NCBI GenBank assembly: GCA_003260075.1
Contig: QLIY01000370.1
Span: 62,001-126,000 of the forward strand
Direction: 5' to 3'
Source: Phallusia mammillata
Taxonomy: Eukaryota > Chordata > Ascidiacea > Phlebobranchia > Ascidiidae
DNA length: 64,000 nt
Within the stretch, counting starts at the first letter, position 1; every line of letters begins with the position of its first letter. The notes beneath the pieces are model-generated. The model saw nothing but the letters and a program-made list of their open reading frames with translations, was not told the DNA's origin and did no database searches. The translations under genes and the position numbers were made by a program. This document shows, piece by piece, positions 28,271 through 39,415 of this stretch.

Positions 28271-28865
28271 TACCTGTTGTTGCTTTTCGTAAAAATTTTA
28301 AAAGCCAGAAACAAACACTATGCGATTAGGCATTGACTTTGTCAGGCTGTTCTGCTTAGGTAAAACTAGCAACCGAAACTCATAAGCACTTGCAGGGAGT
28401 TTATCATAAGACAAGCCTTACTAACGGATACCAAGTAGATAGCTTAGTCAGCGGATTAAATCACAAAAGATTTTTAGTGGCAAAAACTTGAATGCTTACA
28501 ATTTGAAATGTTAAAATTTGTGCATGGTGTATGATATTCTGCGAATTGAACTTGGTCTTCAAGTCGGCCTGGTAAATAATAAACTTGTCAGGTGCTTTTT
28601 GAAGTTTAGTCTATTAAGTTTAACACCCATTTGTACGCACATTTGAAAAACATCATTACATTAAAACGTATCTAACACCTTAAAGCATTTGAAAGGAAAT
28701 CAATGATCCACATAAAAACAACCATGAATCTCATACAAAACTCAGTTAAACTTCACCACTTTGTAGCCTTGAGAAGTTTGGGTATGTCTGGTGCAGAAAA
28801 ACAAAACAAAAAAGTCTTTCTTTCCGCAGATAATTTTGAGTAACTTTGATGTCGAAAAATTTAAA

Positions 28866-31402
28866 ATGCGACTTGTTTTCATCTTAACTTTACTACTTGT
28901 GCTGGTTACATGTGCTTATGAAGGTAAGACAAAGGTATTTACAAGTTTAAATGATCGCATGGCAACTTTACTCACAAAGTTTCGTTAAAAAAGAAGTTCT
29001 AGAAAAAAAGCAAGGGTTTGTCGTTGTCCAGTATAACAGTATTCATGGAACTAGACTGTAAACAACTCAGTATTAAAAGTTTGGTTCGTGGATACTTCAA
29101 ACCAGGGCGAACTGTTAAAAACGCTGGGGCACTATAAAGGGAAAACCACACCGTTACAGAATTACTCTATCCGGGTTCATTTACAATGAATTTAAAACCT
29201 CTATACTCGATCGTCTGTAGGGCCTGAATCTCGCATCACACTATGATGTTAAGCCAATGTTTCTACGGTAACTTTGCCGCCTGTGTACAATTTGTTTTTT
29301 GAAAGATTTACTGTGTAAACATGGGTTATAAAACGTTTAGTGCAATGTCCTAATATATTTGTTTGTTAAAGCGAATGGAAGGGTGATCAGTCAAAATGAC
29401 GAGCTCACGTTGATCGAACCACAAGATCTTTTTGATAAACCGGAGCTAACAGATAAAGAACATGATGACGATGACGTCCATGATGTCGGCGACGATCATG
29501 ATCATGATGACGACGACGATCATGATGTCGACGACGATGATGATCATGATGAAGACAACGATCATGATGTCGACGATAATGATCATGGTGACAACGACGA
29601 TAATGAACATGATGAAGACGACGATCATGATGTCGACGACGATGATGATCATGATGAAGACAACGATCATGATGTCGACGATAATGATCATGATGTCGAC
29701 GATAATGAACATGATGACGACGACGATAATGAACATGATGACGACGATAATGATCATGGTGACGACGACGATAATGAACATGATGACGACGACGATCATG
29801 ATGTCGACGACGATGATGATCATGATGAAGACAACGATCATGGTGACGACGACGATAATGATCATGGTGACGACGACGATAATGAACATGATGACGACGA
29901 CGATCATGATGTCGACGACGACCATAAAGATCATGGTGACGACGACGATAAAGATCATGATGACGTCAACGATAATGATGACGACGAAGATCATGATCAT
30001 GGTGAATACGATGATGATCAAGATGACGACGACGATCATGATCATGGTGAAGACGATAATGATCATGATGACGACAGCGATAATGATCATGACGACGACG
30101 ACGATCATGATCATGACGACGACGATCATGATCACGATGACGACGATAATCATGATGACGGCGATGATCATGATGACGAAGACGCATCAGGTATAATAAA
30201 AAATGTTTTACACTTGGCCGATTGACAAATTATAGCAAATGTTACGTAATACGCACTATGAATAAAACCGATTTCGTCAATCACGGTGACTACTGAAAAG
30301 GGCAAAACACTGTAATTTAAAAGTTAGGGATTTGACCATGCATCAGAAACTAAGGTCCCTAAAATCTGTTTGATGTTTTGTTTTACAGAGACACCACATG
30401 CTAAAAAGGACAATGATTTGGAGTAAGTAACAGACTTTGTCCATAAAAACGTGAACTTAACACATTTTTGTACAGCAACAACCAGTGAACTTAACTACAA
30501 GACATAAAAGTTTACATTTCGAAAACCAGCTTCCTTTTGAATGATACAGCCCTATAACAGTTGCAATCCTTGCAAATATCCTAGGAGTCAAAAAACAGCT
30601 TTGATTTACACTCATATGATATATCATTAGACCAGTCAAATATCTCATATCGCAAACTGACAATTAACCCGAACACAATTTTCAGGGTTGGTGTGATCGT
30701 CGGAATTGTGGCAGCATGTCTTGTTACCGTAATTGTTGTCGTTATCAGTCTGGTTTTATGCTGTAAGAAATCTTCACCAAAAGCTGCAAGTGCGCCAGTT
30801 ATGAAAACTGTTTACGTAGCAGGTAAAACAGTTATTGATATAATCTATGCTGTTCATTCAATTGACATGAAATTGATCAATTTCTTTGTTTTTGTACTTA
30901 GCAGACGTATCACAGAATAGGTCATATATGTTTAAGAAAAAACTAAATGAGTTTTTTTCTGGTCCAAAAATTTGAGACCGTAAAAAGTGCGATTGTAGCT
31001 GGAAAAAACAAAATTTAGATAAAATTGTTTTAATAAAAGGTACTCCTACACTGCGTTATTTCTATCGCCTTTTTTGTGTGTGTTTCGCCGCCCTTTTCGC
31101 TTTATAATAACTTATTGTTGGAATGTATGTCATTACCCTGATGAAGGTGTTTCGTATGGGACATCGAAACGTTGGCACATTACAATAAAAAACTGCCGGA
31201 AGAGCTAAAAATTCTGTTAGTACTCCTACACGTTTTGGTTCTTTTAAATCAGCGAAAATTTAACTTAAACAATTCTTCATCAGCAGATCGACCACACACT
31301 AACCAGACACCCCTTCCAGGAAACTATAACGAGAGCCCTCCGCCGTACAGTCCAGAATGGCTGTCCAATGAAAAGCAACCGCCTTCCTACACCAGTATTT
31401 GA
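28866..31402 (+). CDS. Type I membrane protein with giant Asp-His repeat ectodomain and PPxY tail (copy B)
   Basis: Same five-exon structure as copy A: 28866-28923 (signal MRLVFILTLLLVLVTCAYEG), 29372-30190, 30389-30422, 30686-30822 (transmembrane, ending in CCKKSS) and 31287-31402. Exons 1, 3, 4 and 5 have exactly the same lengths as in copy A, but exon 2 is 819 nt against 234. The product is 387 residues. About 240 residues of exon 2 are almost only Asp and His, with some Glu, Asn, Val and Gly, in loose DDDDDHDVDD, DNEHDDDD and DNDHGDDD units. This would be extremely acidic and could chelate metals or calcium. The tail retains PPPYSPE and PPSYTS. Intron 4 carries a 168-bp insertion. The open frame throughout exon 2 argues for selection. 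Confidence 0.88.
29450..30180 (+). repeat. Coding minisatellite (GAC/GAT/CAT-based)
   Basis: Imperfect tandem units of 24-30 bp built from catgatgacgacgacgat and catgatgtcgacgacgat, entirely within exon 2 of copy B. Larger blocks repeat as well: the block with gatgatgatcatgatgaagacaacgatcatg occurs at about 29536, 29641 and 29813. All visible changes keep the frame. Apparent frames on both strands follow from the periodicity. Confidence 0.9.
31053..31220 (+). mobile_element. 168-bp retro-insert with 11-bp target duplication
   Basis: Flanked by tactcctacac (31042-31052 and 31221-31231). The right part contains ccctgatgaaggtgtttcgtatggg and gaaacgttggc, a pattern seen near the 3' ends of several non-LTR-type elements. 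Duplication length and lack of inverted ends fit target-primed insertion. It lies in intron 4 of copy B, and copy A lacks it. Confidence 0.75.
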
Positions 31403-31785
31403 TGCGACCAACTGTGTTAGTTCGTATTTGAAATGTTCTGTTTTTTTTCATTTTGTATTCCAATTTAGTGCTTATCAAATGCAATCACGTTGCATGCAAC
31501 TTTTGTAAAAATGTTTTTTTTTTCTGTTTGAGCTTTACTTAAGGGGTTTTCAAAGTTTTTTTAACGGCCACCTTGCTGATGTAAGCTTATTGTTTTGTGA
31601 CTGAGGTGTGGAAGAATATTTTTTGTTGAACAAAATGATTATACATGTACATGCATCAAATCTCTGTTTTTTGTTGATTATATAAATCAATCAGCATAAT
31701 ATTTTACACTTGGCGCTATTTTTATTGCAAATTCACTTGACCAGCTAGCACTAGTTTGGTCAATTATTGTTATAAATGGAGGTAC

Positions 31786-33060
31786 TGTAGCGGCCTCTCT
31801 CACTTCCGTTATCGTGTGCCTTTATACTACAGCGAACCGGACAGATTGCCTTCTTTCTCTGACTCTCGTCTTATGCGGCGTATTCGCTCATTGTGTTATT
31901 CTATTACGATGTACCTCGAATAAACACCTCGCTACATTTGGTGACCCCAAGCGTGCAAAAACGTTATTTTTGCATTATGACAGAAGCCACTAACTCAGAG
32001 AATGCTGTAGCAGTTAAGTTACCTACGTTTTGGACAGCTCAGCCACCAGTTTGGTTTCAGCAAGTGGAGGCACAGTTCGCTCTAAAAAGCATTACAGGAG
32101 ATCTAACAAAGTACTATTATGTCGTCTCGGCTCTGGATCAGGACACAGCAAATCGTCTTATAGACCTGCTAAAAANGAGCTCCCCGACCGTATGGATATA
32201 ATACCATTGCTAAACGTTGGCAAGCGTTTTGGATTATTTTGTGGATTATTAAACCCTATGACCCTGTACAGCCAGAGGACATTTTTTGGAGCACAAATGA
32301 CGCAATTGCTGTAAGAACTGTTCCCAGTCGTTTTACTGCCGTTGGTAAAAAATCTACCGACCAGTATTCAACCAACTTCGGGTGGTTTTGGATTTATTTA
32401 TTGGATGTATTTCTAAACGCTGGTAATGCAAATTTTAAGATTACAGCCCACATTGTGTACAAGGGGGGGGGGGCAGAAACCTTTTGTCTTTCGCGCCCAC
32501 AGAGGGCCAAGCGGTTGCTTCACCTGCCTCCTTTGGGCGACAGAATGCCATCCGCTTTAATGGATGACATGCTTGCATTACTTGGCGATGCAAAGGACTG
32601 TTTTTTTTCAAACAGCTGTTTTTGAAGCGATTGCCTGAGTACATCCGCACACGCCTGAGCGGAGAGGAAATTAGCGATCCGCGGCTCTTGGCCCACAAAG
32701 CTGATGCGATATGGTCAGGGAATCAGACGCCTACGGAACTCGCACTGTCCATCGTTCGGCCCAATGCGATTTCTCCCAACCAGCATAAAAAACGAGGGAG
32801 GAAGTCTCGATAAACTTCACCACAGGCAATGTCTGACTCAAAGTGCCTCTGCTTTTATCATCGTCGTTTCGTTGAAGCAAACAGAAAATACGTTTTCATT
32901 CTTTGGTCGCGACTGAAAGGAATGAGTTTGAAAAACTGCCATAGTCGCTCTCACCAAACGTCGTTATCAATCATTGTTAAAAGCAAATTTAGCCGAGTCA
33001 TATTTTTCCTTGTGTGGCTAAACATGCTGAGTCAACATTTACGGTACCGGTAAATGCATA
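31786..33060 (+). mobile_element. Broken Ty3/Gypsy retrotransposon: LTR, primer site and partial gag
   Basis: A 151-bp LTR (31786-31936) begins TGTAGC and ends GCTACA, followed directly by tttggtgaccccaag, a primer-binding-site-like start. Gag begins at 31977 and is readable to 32175 (PTFWTAQPPVWFQQVEAQF-like capsid start). After an assembly intrusion it resumes at about 32500 (capsid region with a CFYHRRF stretch). No protease, reverse transcriptase, integrase or right LTR is present. Frames are interrupted, so it is dead. The matching region in the copy A flank (from about 26154) retains only the last part. Confidence 0.82.
32176..32473. other. Intruding contig inside gag (N at 32176, 11-G run at its end)
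   Basis: Bases 32177-32462 repeat 33463-33749 almost exactly (gagctccccgaccgtatgg … cacattgtgtacaag). The segment is bounded by the single N and a run of 11 G (one native G plus ten). It splits the gag frame and is best seen as a redundant contig placed in a gap. Confidence 0.8.
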
Positions 33061-34987
33061 GCGTGGCCTTAAGTACGAATCACCAAACTTTTGCTGCGGT
33101 GTTCCCGTACATATGCGATCAATTATAATGTTTGCACACAGTGTAAAACACTACCAGTTCCGCCCTGGTTGTTCACTAAACATACCTTTTCAAAAATTTG
33201 CAAACAAATATGAATACACGACAATTGCTGATGATACCTAAAAACGAATGGATGATATTCACTTGGCACAGATTATGTAACTATCACGAAATCCAAACAT
33301 GTGTTCCTACATCACCATGCACTAATAATTGGTGACCAATCTCACACATAGTTTTGCGACGGCACGACTCGTTATTGACTTAAACTTAATAACGAAACAT
33401 AAAAATGCTCCCAAAACTGTATCTGTAAATTGGAACACAGTTTTTCTGTATTGGCTGCGCGGAGCTCCCCGACCGTATGGATATAATACCATTGCTAAAC
33501 GTTGGCAAGCGTTTTGGATTATTTTGTGGATTATTAAACCCTATGACCCTGTACAGCCAGAGGACATTTTTTGGAGCACAAATGACGCAATTGCTGTAAG
33601 AACTGTTCCCAGTCGTTTTACTGCCGTTGGTAAAAAATCTTCCGACCAGTATTCAACCAACTTCAGGTGGTTTTGGATTTATTTATTGGATGTATTTCTC
33701 AACGCTGGTAATGCAAATTTTAAGATTACAGCCCACATTGTGTACAAGCAATCTTCAACGAAAAACCTCCCACCCATGAGCTTTTGGCTGATCTTTCCCA
33801 CACATTTTATCCCGTGAATCAATGCGTATATGACAGCAAATAACGAACGACTCTGAGAGGTGGGTAACATACATTTATCATATGAGGTGGACTTACATGC
33901 AAGTAAGTCGTGTCTTTGTCTGAGGTACGCAACAATCAGACCACAAAGTTCAATAAACAAGATATAACACACTGCTTACCCTTTATTAACTAAGTACTAG
34001 TCCTGAGTTGCAAATGACATTAAACGGTTTTTAAATGAATCATTTTTTGTGCAAATAAGGCACTAACCCTTACAAAACTAGAACACACAGTATGCAAAAA
34101 AGTTAAAAAACAACAATTTGACAAATCAGCTATCACATACAAAATCCTATACAAATGTGTTAAATAATAGCCTATTAAGCATCATCCATGCCACTAGGTT
34201 CATCCATGGCATTAGCTTGTTTATTTTAAATTCGAAAAGTTTTCATAAAAATGGCAACTTTTTGACAAGTCAAGTCTATTAATTTCTGTCATCATAAGTA
34301 AACCCGAAATAACAAAAGTGCTACTAACCTTTTTGTACAAATATCTTTAATAGAATCATAAATATCTTGAGATTGCAATCTGTTAAAATCCCGCAGAGTA
34401 TCAGTATACAAACTTCAACTAGTGTGCTTACTAGACCAGAAGAGGCTTACCGGTAATTATAAACTTTGTAAGAATCTAGATGAAAAATTTGCCTGTGTTT
34501 TACAAAACCAAACATATAAGACGACGTATTTCATTTACCTCATCTAATTTCTTTTTGCGACAGCTCACTGTACTTTAAACCAATAAAAGAACACAATCTA
34601 AGGTCACAACTCGAAATGCAGTTGACAAAATAATTTGCTGTTGCATTTTTCGCGGGGGGGGGGGGTTACAACTCGAAATGCAGTTGACAAAATAATTTGC
34701 TGTTGCATTTTTCGCGTCTTTTTTAACAACTGGTGTAAAGTGTTTCGAATTGATGATTTAATATTAAAAAAATGCACGTACGGTAACTATTCGCATAACA
34801 TGTTTGGTATATTTTTACCTTCATAGAATATTAATTAGGAATTATTAATCTATTTGTCGCCAAAAATATATGCCACACTTTGTACGGCACTGCTCTGGAT
34901 AAACGTCAAATATTTAAGTACCGGTAAGTGTTGTTTGAAGTTTACTTTGGAGTTGGACAACACGATGTATTTTATTGCACATTGACA

Positions 34988-35044
<57 letters not shown>

Positions 35045-35794
35045 ATTTTCATTCACTATGTAAAAATATATCAAATAATAAAGTAAATAAACACACGCAT
35101 ATCCATTTAAAATTTTGAGAGCAAATGTTTGTTTTGGATGCTTTTTTCTACTGCTCCGGAGTAAAGCAAAAAAATCAGGTGTGCGTATTTCTTACGTTTG
35201 AGATTTGAGTAAATGAGTAGACTTGACTTACACTTGACTTGACTCGTTTAACTAATTTGCTTGGTACTTGTAGTTGGATAATACTAATTAAACTTGCTAA
35301 AAAAAGTTTAAGAAATGATGCAACCTGCAGTCGATTTTAGATCTAAACTGGGATGACACTAAAACACTGTCTGTGACTGTAGTTTAAGTAACATGCGTAG
35401 CCGTAGTGTATTCAAATTCAAACCCTGCAGGCTAAAATACTATTTTGTGCGTTATTAAAACGTCGTATTCGCAAAATATTTATAAATAAGATACTTTGTA
35501 ATTGTAAATCCAAATATTTAATTGCATTTCTTAATTGAGCTGCTTATTTCCCATATCTGTTGTGTAGCCCGTGATTGGGTAAAACTATAAGTTTGCAAGC
35601 TGGTATAAGAGAATAATAGTAGAAGCCCTAAGTATTGTATATCTAATACTGTTGCATTAAACCTTAATCTTTTTGTTTATATTAACAACTAGGCTTTTTC
35701 ATGAGACTGTTTAGATTCTGTATACTGAACTGACTGCTAGCAGTACAATTGGAATTGCCAGAGAGGAAGCTGAAGGTTTAACACCTTACTAAAG
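33061..35794. other. Intergenic with two assembly joins
   Basis: No gene is supported. 33463-33749 is the second copy of the segment intruding at 32176. A G-run at 34654-34665 separates two overlapping contig ends: about 55 bases (acaactcgaaatgcagttgac … tttttcgcg) occur on both sides with one difference. A 53-G run at 34988-35040 marks another gap. The missing N-terminal exon of PRPF3 may lie in one of these gaps. Confidence 0.65.
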
Positions 35795-38700
35795 TGTGAA
35801 GAAACTGCAATTGTGTTTGCTGCTGTAAACTGCATATCTATTGAACTGGATAAATTATCAGCTGTTGGTAAGGGTTTTGTCATGTTGTTTCTTCTTTCCA
35901 TGTCAGTATGGAATTTCCACTATGTTATTTGGTTTTACAGAACATCTTCAGCCTCTCATGGATCAATCAGCAATTGAGTTGGTGAATAGAGAGGAGGTGT
36001 TTAGAAAAGCAGAAAAAAGGGAAAAGTCAAGAAAAAGAAAGGTATTTTTAAACATTCTATTTGATATTTTTCTCCACAGTTTTTGCCAAGGTTGTGGAGT
36101 CAAACTTTATAAGGTGGCAGAGTTTTTTTAAATATTGTTGCATCATATTCGCCATGTTATGCAAGGGCGACATAAAGGCTTTGTTTTTGGTTGAAGTCAC
36201 AGTCAGAAAAATACCACAACCCCCAACCCGGGGGGGGGGTAAATATTGTTGCATCATATTCGCCATGTTATGCCATGTTTTTGGTTGAAGTCACAGTCAG
36301 AAAAATACCACAACCCCCAACCCTGTTCATTGCATGATTCTAACCTCCTTTTATGTATATATTTAAAATTTCTAGGATGGAAAAGATGAAAAACATGGTA
36401 CACCGAAAAAAACTCGCAGGTTTGAGGAACCTGCTGATAAGGATGCACCAGCAGATGAAAGTCCGGGTATGCTGACATCTCAACAGGTAAAAAAAATAAT
36501 TTTAGAATCATTTATCTGATAACTTTGTCTACATTGTACAGATTGTTAGGGCTTATGGTTAACCAATAACCACATATATACCTAATTTGCCCAACATTTT
36601 GATACTAAATCAGTATGTTTAGTACCATTAGCCCTAACTATCTGTACAAGACAAAGTTATTAGTACCATTTGTTTAAATTTGGCCATCCATATGCAATAT
36701 ATATAGCAGAATAAGTGTTTTAATAACCCATGAAAACTTTGTATTTTTATACTACCATCTTAAAGTAAGGAGAAAAACAAAAATATATAACTTGTACGTG
36801 GACTAACATCACCAACAAATACTATTTAAAAAACAAAAAAAAGTCCAAATACACAATGTATTACAGATTAAATCCATGATGGAAAAAGCAAGGCATCAGA
36901 TTCAACAAAGAAAAGAACAGATCAAGCAAATCAGCCCAAACGTATTGTCAGCACAAGTTAAAGAAGCAGAGGTTTGTATTCGTTTTGTTTGTTGCATTTG
37001 AAAATGTTACACCATATTTAAAGATCTTCTTTTGATAATCATTGCAAAAATTTGTGACAAAAGATTTTCCTAATAAAATGCACACTACCTACATTTTACA
37101 TGTTATTCTTAGGTGCATTCTGTTTCCATACCTGGGACAGAGGCCTCTTTAATGGATGATGCAATGGAAAAAGCACAAAAAGCAGCTGAGTTGCAAAAGC
37201 GAATTCAAGCTAAGCTAGCCTTAAAACCAGAGCTTTTGGCAGGCATTCAACAACCAGGGGTTCAAGCTCGACTGATAAACATGGCTAAAATGGAGTAAGT
37301 GTATTGCTTGTGGCCAATTGACAAGTTAGTGTGTAATGTTTCTTGTCAGTGAAACCTTATTATGTGTCAGTTTATTCTTTTACCTTATAAATTACCATTA
37401 ATTTCGTTTCAGAAAGCAACAACAAATGCAAGCACCTAAAGCTCTTATATTGGATGACAAAGGTCGTACAGTGGACGCCACTGGGCAAGTGTTTCAAATT
37501 CCCAGCCGAGTACCTACATTAAAGGTAGCTTTTCATAAATCTTTGCTTAAAGTGCATCCATATTGATTGTTGAGTAGCACCATCGCTTTTAGAATTGTCC
37601 AAAAAATCTGACTTAGTATGCAACCTGATAGACAACAAAAATAATTTACCGTGGTGTTTAGTTTAAAAAATTGAGATCATATAATTTCGGATTTACTATA
37701 TATAATATGTGCTTAGTAAATCTTTTCTTATTTTTGAAATCTCCTTTCAAGTACAGCAACTGCGACGATTCAGGGTCATTGAAATCAGATTAAGAAAATT
37801 CATCATCATATGGCTTATTGTGTATTGTGTGCTATTTTCAGGCCAACATACGAGCCAAAAAGCAAGAAGAATTTCGCCAAAAAATGCATGAAAAGCCAAC
37901 ACCTGACATGACAAGTGCTTCGAGCAAATTTTTTGATTTGCGAGTAAAACAAGAAACATCATCAAGAGCTCGAAAAACATTCAAGTTTCATGACAAGGGA
38001 AAATTTGAGCAAATTGCACAGAAAATCCGCACAAAAGTAAGCTGGTTATCAAATATCACTGCAACAATAATTATAGTGAAACCAACTTCAACTCCTGGAT
38101 TTTGATACCCTGGTACCATCATTCCCATTGCCAATTAGTTCTAATATTTACATTGATAACAGATTTTGCATATAATTGTGAAACATTAAATTACTAATTC
38201 GTTTATACTCTAGTTTTTTTTCATTTCCGACCCTAATCTTGTGTATTGTGTGACTAATATGTGTCCAACAACTTTATTAAAGACCCAATGTACCCTTGTG
38301 TACCTTCAAGCTAAGAAGTGTTTTTTCAGGCTCAATTGGAGAAGCTGCAAGGAGAAATTGCCCAGGCAGCGAAGAGGACTGGAATCCAACAGGCCTCAAA
38401 ACTTGCACTTATCACACCAAAGATAGCAAAGGAAATGAGTATTAACTCCATTCCTTATATGGAGTGGTGGGATGCCTATGTGATGGACCAAACAGAGTAA
38501 GTCATTTTTTGCCAAATTTGCATTTTCTCCAAATTATTTTTTGCACATGTTTCATAGCTTTAATATTGTTAAAATTCTTTTGTAACCTGTGTATGGAAAT
38601 GTGATCATTAACTCAAGGCAATATTAAACAATACACTTTTTTTCAAGGGACAATGAAGAGAAAATTTCCACAAGTTCAGATGTCATTACCAATCTAATTG

Positions 38701-39382
38701 AACATCCTGCTCAGCTTAAAGCTCCTGGTAAGATCTTATTGGACTCTCCCTCTTTTGATGTAGGCTTGTCGGTAACCTAAAAAACTCATTCTTTGCTAAA
38801 TCTATGTCCTGAACTGCCACTTAAATGCATAAATTCTTCAGCTTGCTACTGCTTCACTGAAATCTGGTCTGTGCTGTTTATAAACCTGTTTCAGAATTTT
38901 TGCAATTGCATGAAATTATACCTAAAAGTTTTTAAATTGTTTTAAGCTATGATTAGCAAAGTATCCGTGCGCAATTAAAATGGTTTGACATCAACTGCTT
39001 CGGATTTAATTGTATTACTACTCAGTGTGCTTTAATGTAAACTATAAAGTAAACCAATGTGTTTTACTTTGTATGATACAGGTGGGGGGGGGGCACCAAC
39101 CTGATTGAACATCCTGCTCAGCTTAAAGCTCCTGGTAAGATCTTATTAGACTCTCCCTGTTTTGATGTAGGCTTGTTGGTTTATAAACCTGTTTTGGAAT
39201 TTTTGGAATTGCATAAAATTATACCTAAATGTTAAATTTCAAATTGTTTTAAGCTATGATTGGCAAATTATCCCTGCGCAATTAAAATGGTTTGACATTG
39301 GGATTTAATTGTATTACTACTCAGTGTGCTTTAGTGTAAACTATAAAGTAAACCAATGTGTTTTACTTTGTATGATACAGGT

Positions 39383-39415
<33 letters not shown>

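Larger units (their letters stand above)
25617..28865. other. Intergenic, duplicated 3' flank plus repeats
   Basis: The downstream sequence up to about 26400 matches the flank of copy B (31403-31785, then 32864-33100), including a gag-like gypsy remnant starting at about 26154. Beyond two transposon insertions (26403-27058 and about 27082-27270), similarity to copy B resumes at about 27545. A repeat follows at 27608-28270. No gene is supported. A possible poly(A) signal for copy A is AATAAA near 26040. Confidence 0.6.

Noticed and set aside
29446-30171. Ile/Val/Met-rich 241-codon frame on the minus strand
   Set aside because: It is the mirror of the Asp/His minisatellite; the plus-strand exon has proper splice sites and a conserved paralogue.
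31977-32900. Gag-like frame considered as a host gene
   Set aside because: It follows an LTR and primer-site-like sequence, is interrupted, and lacks host gene structure.
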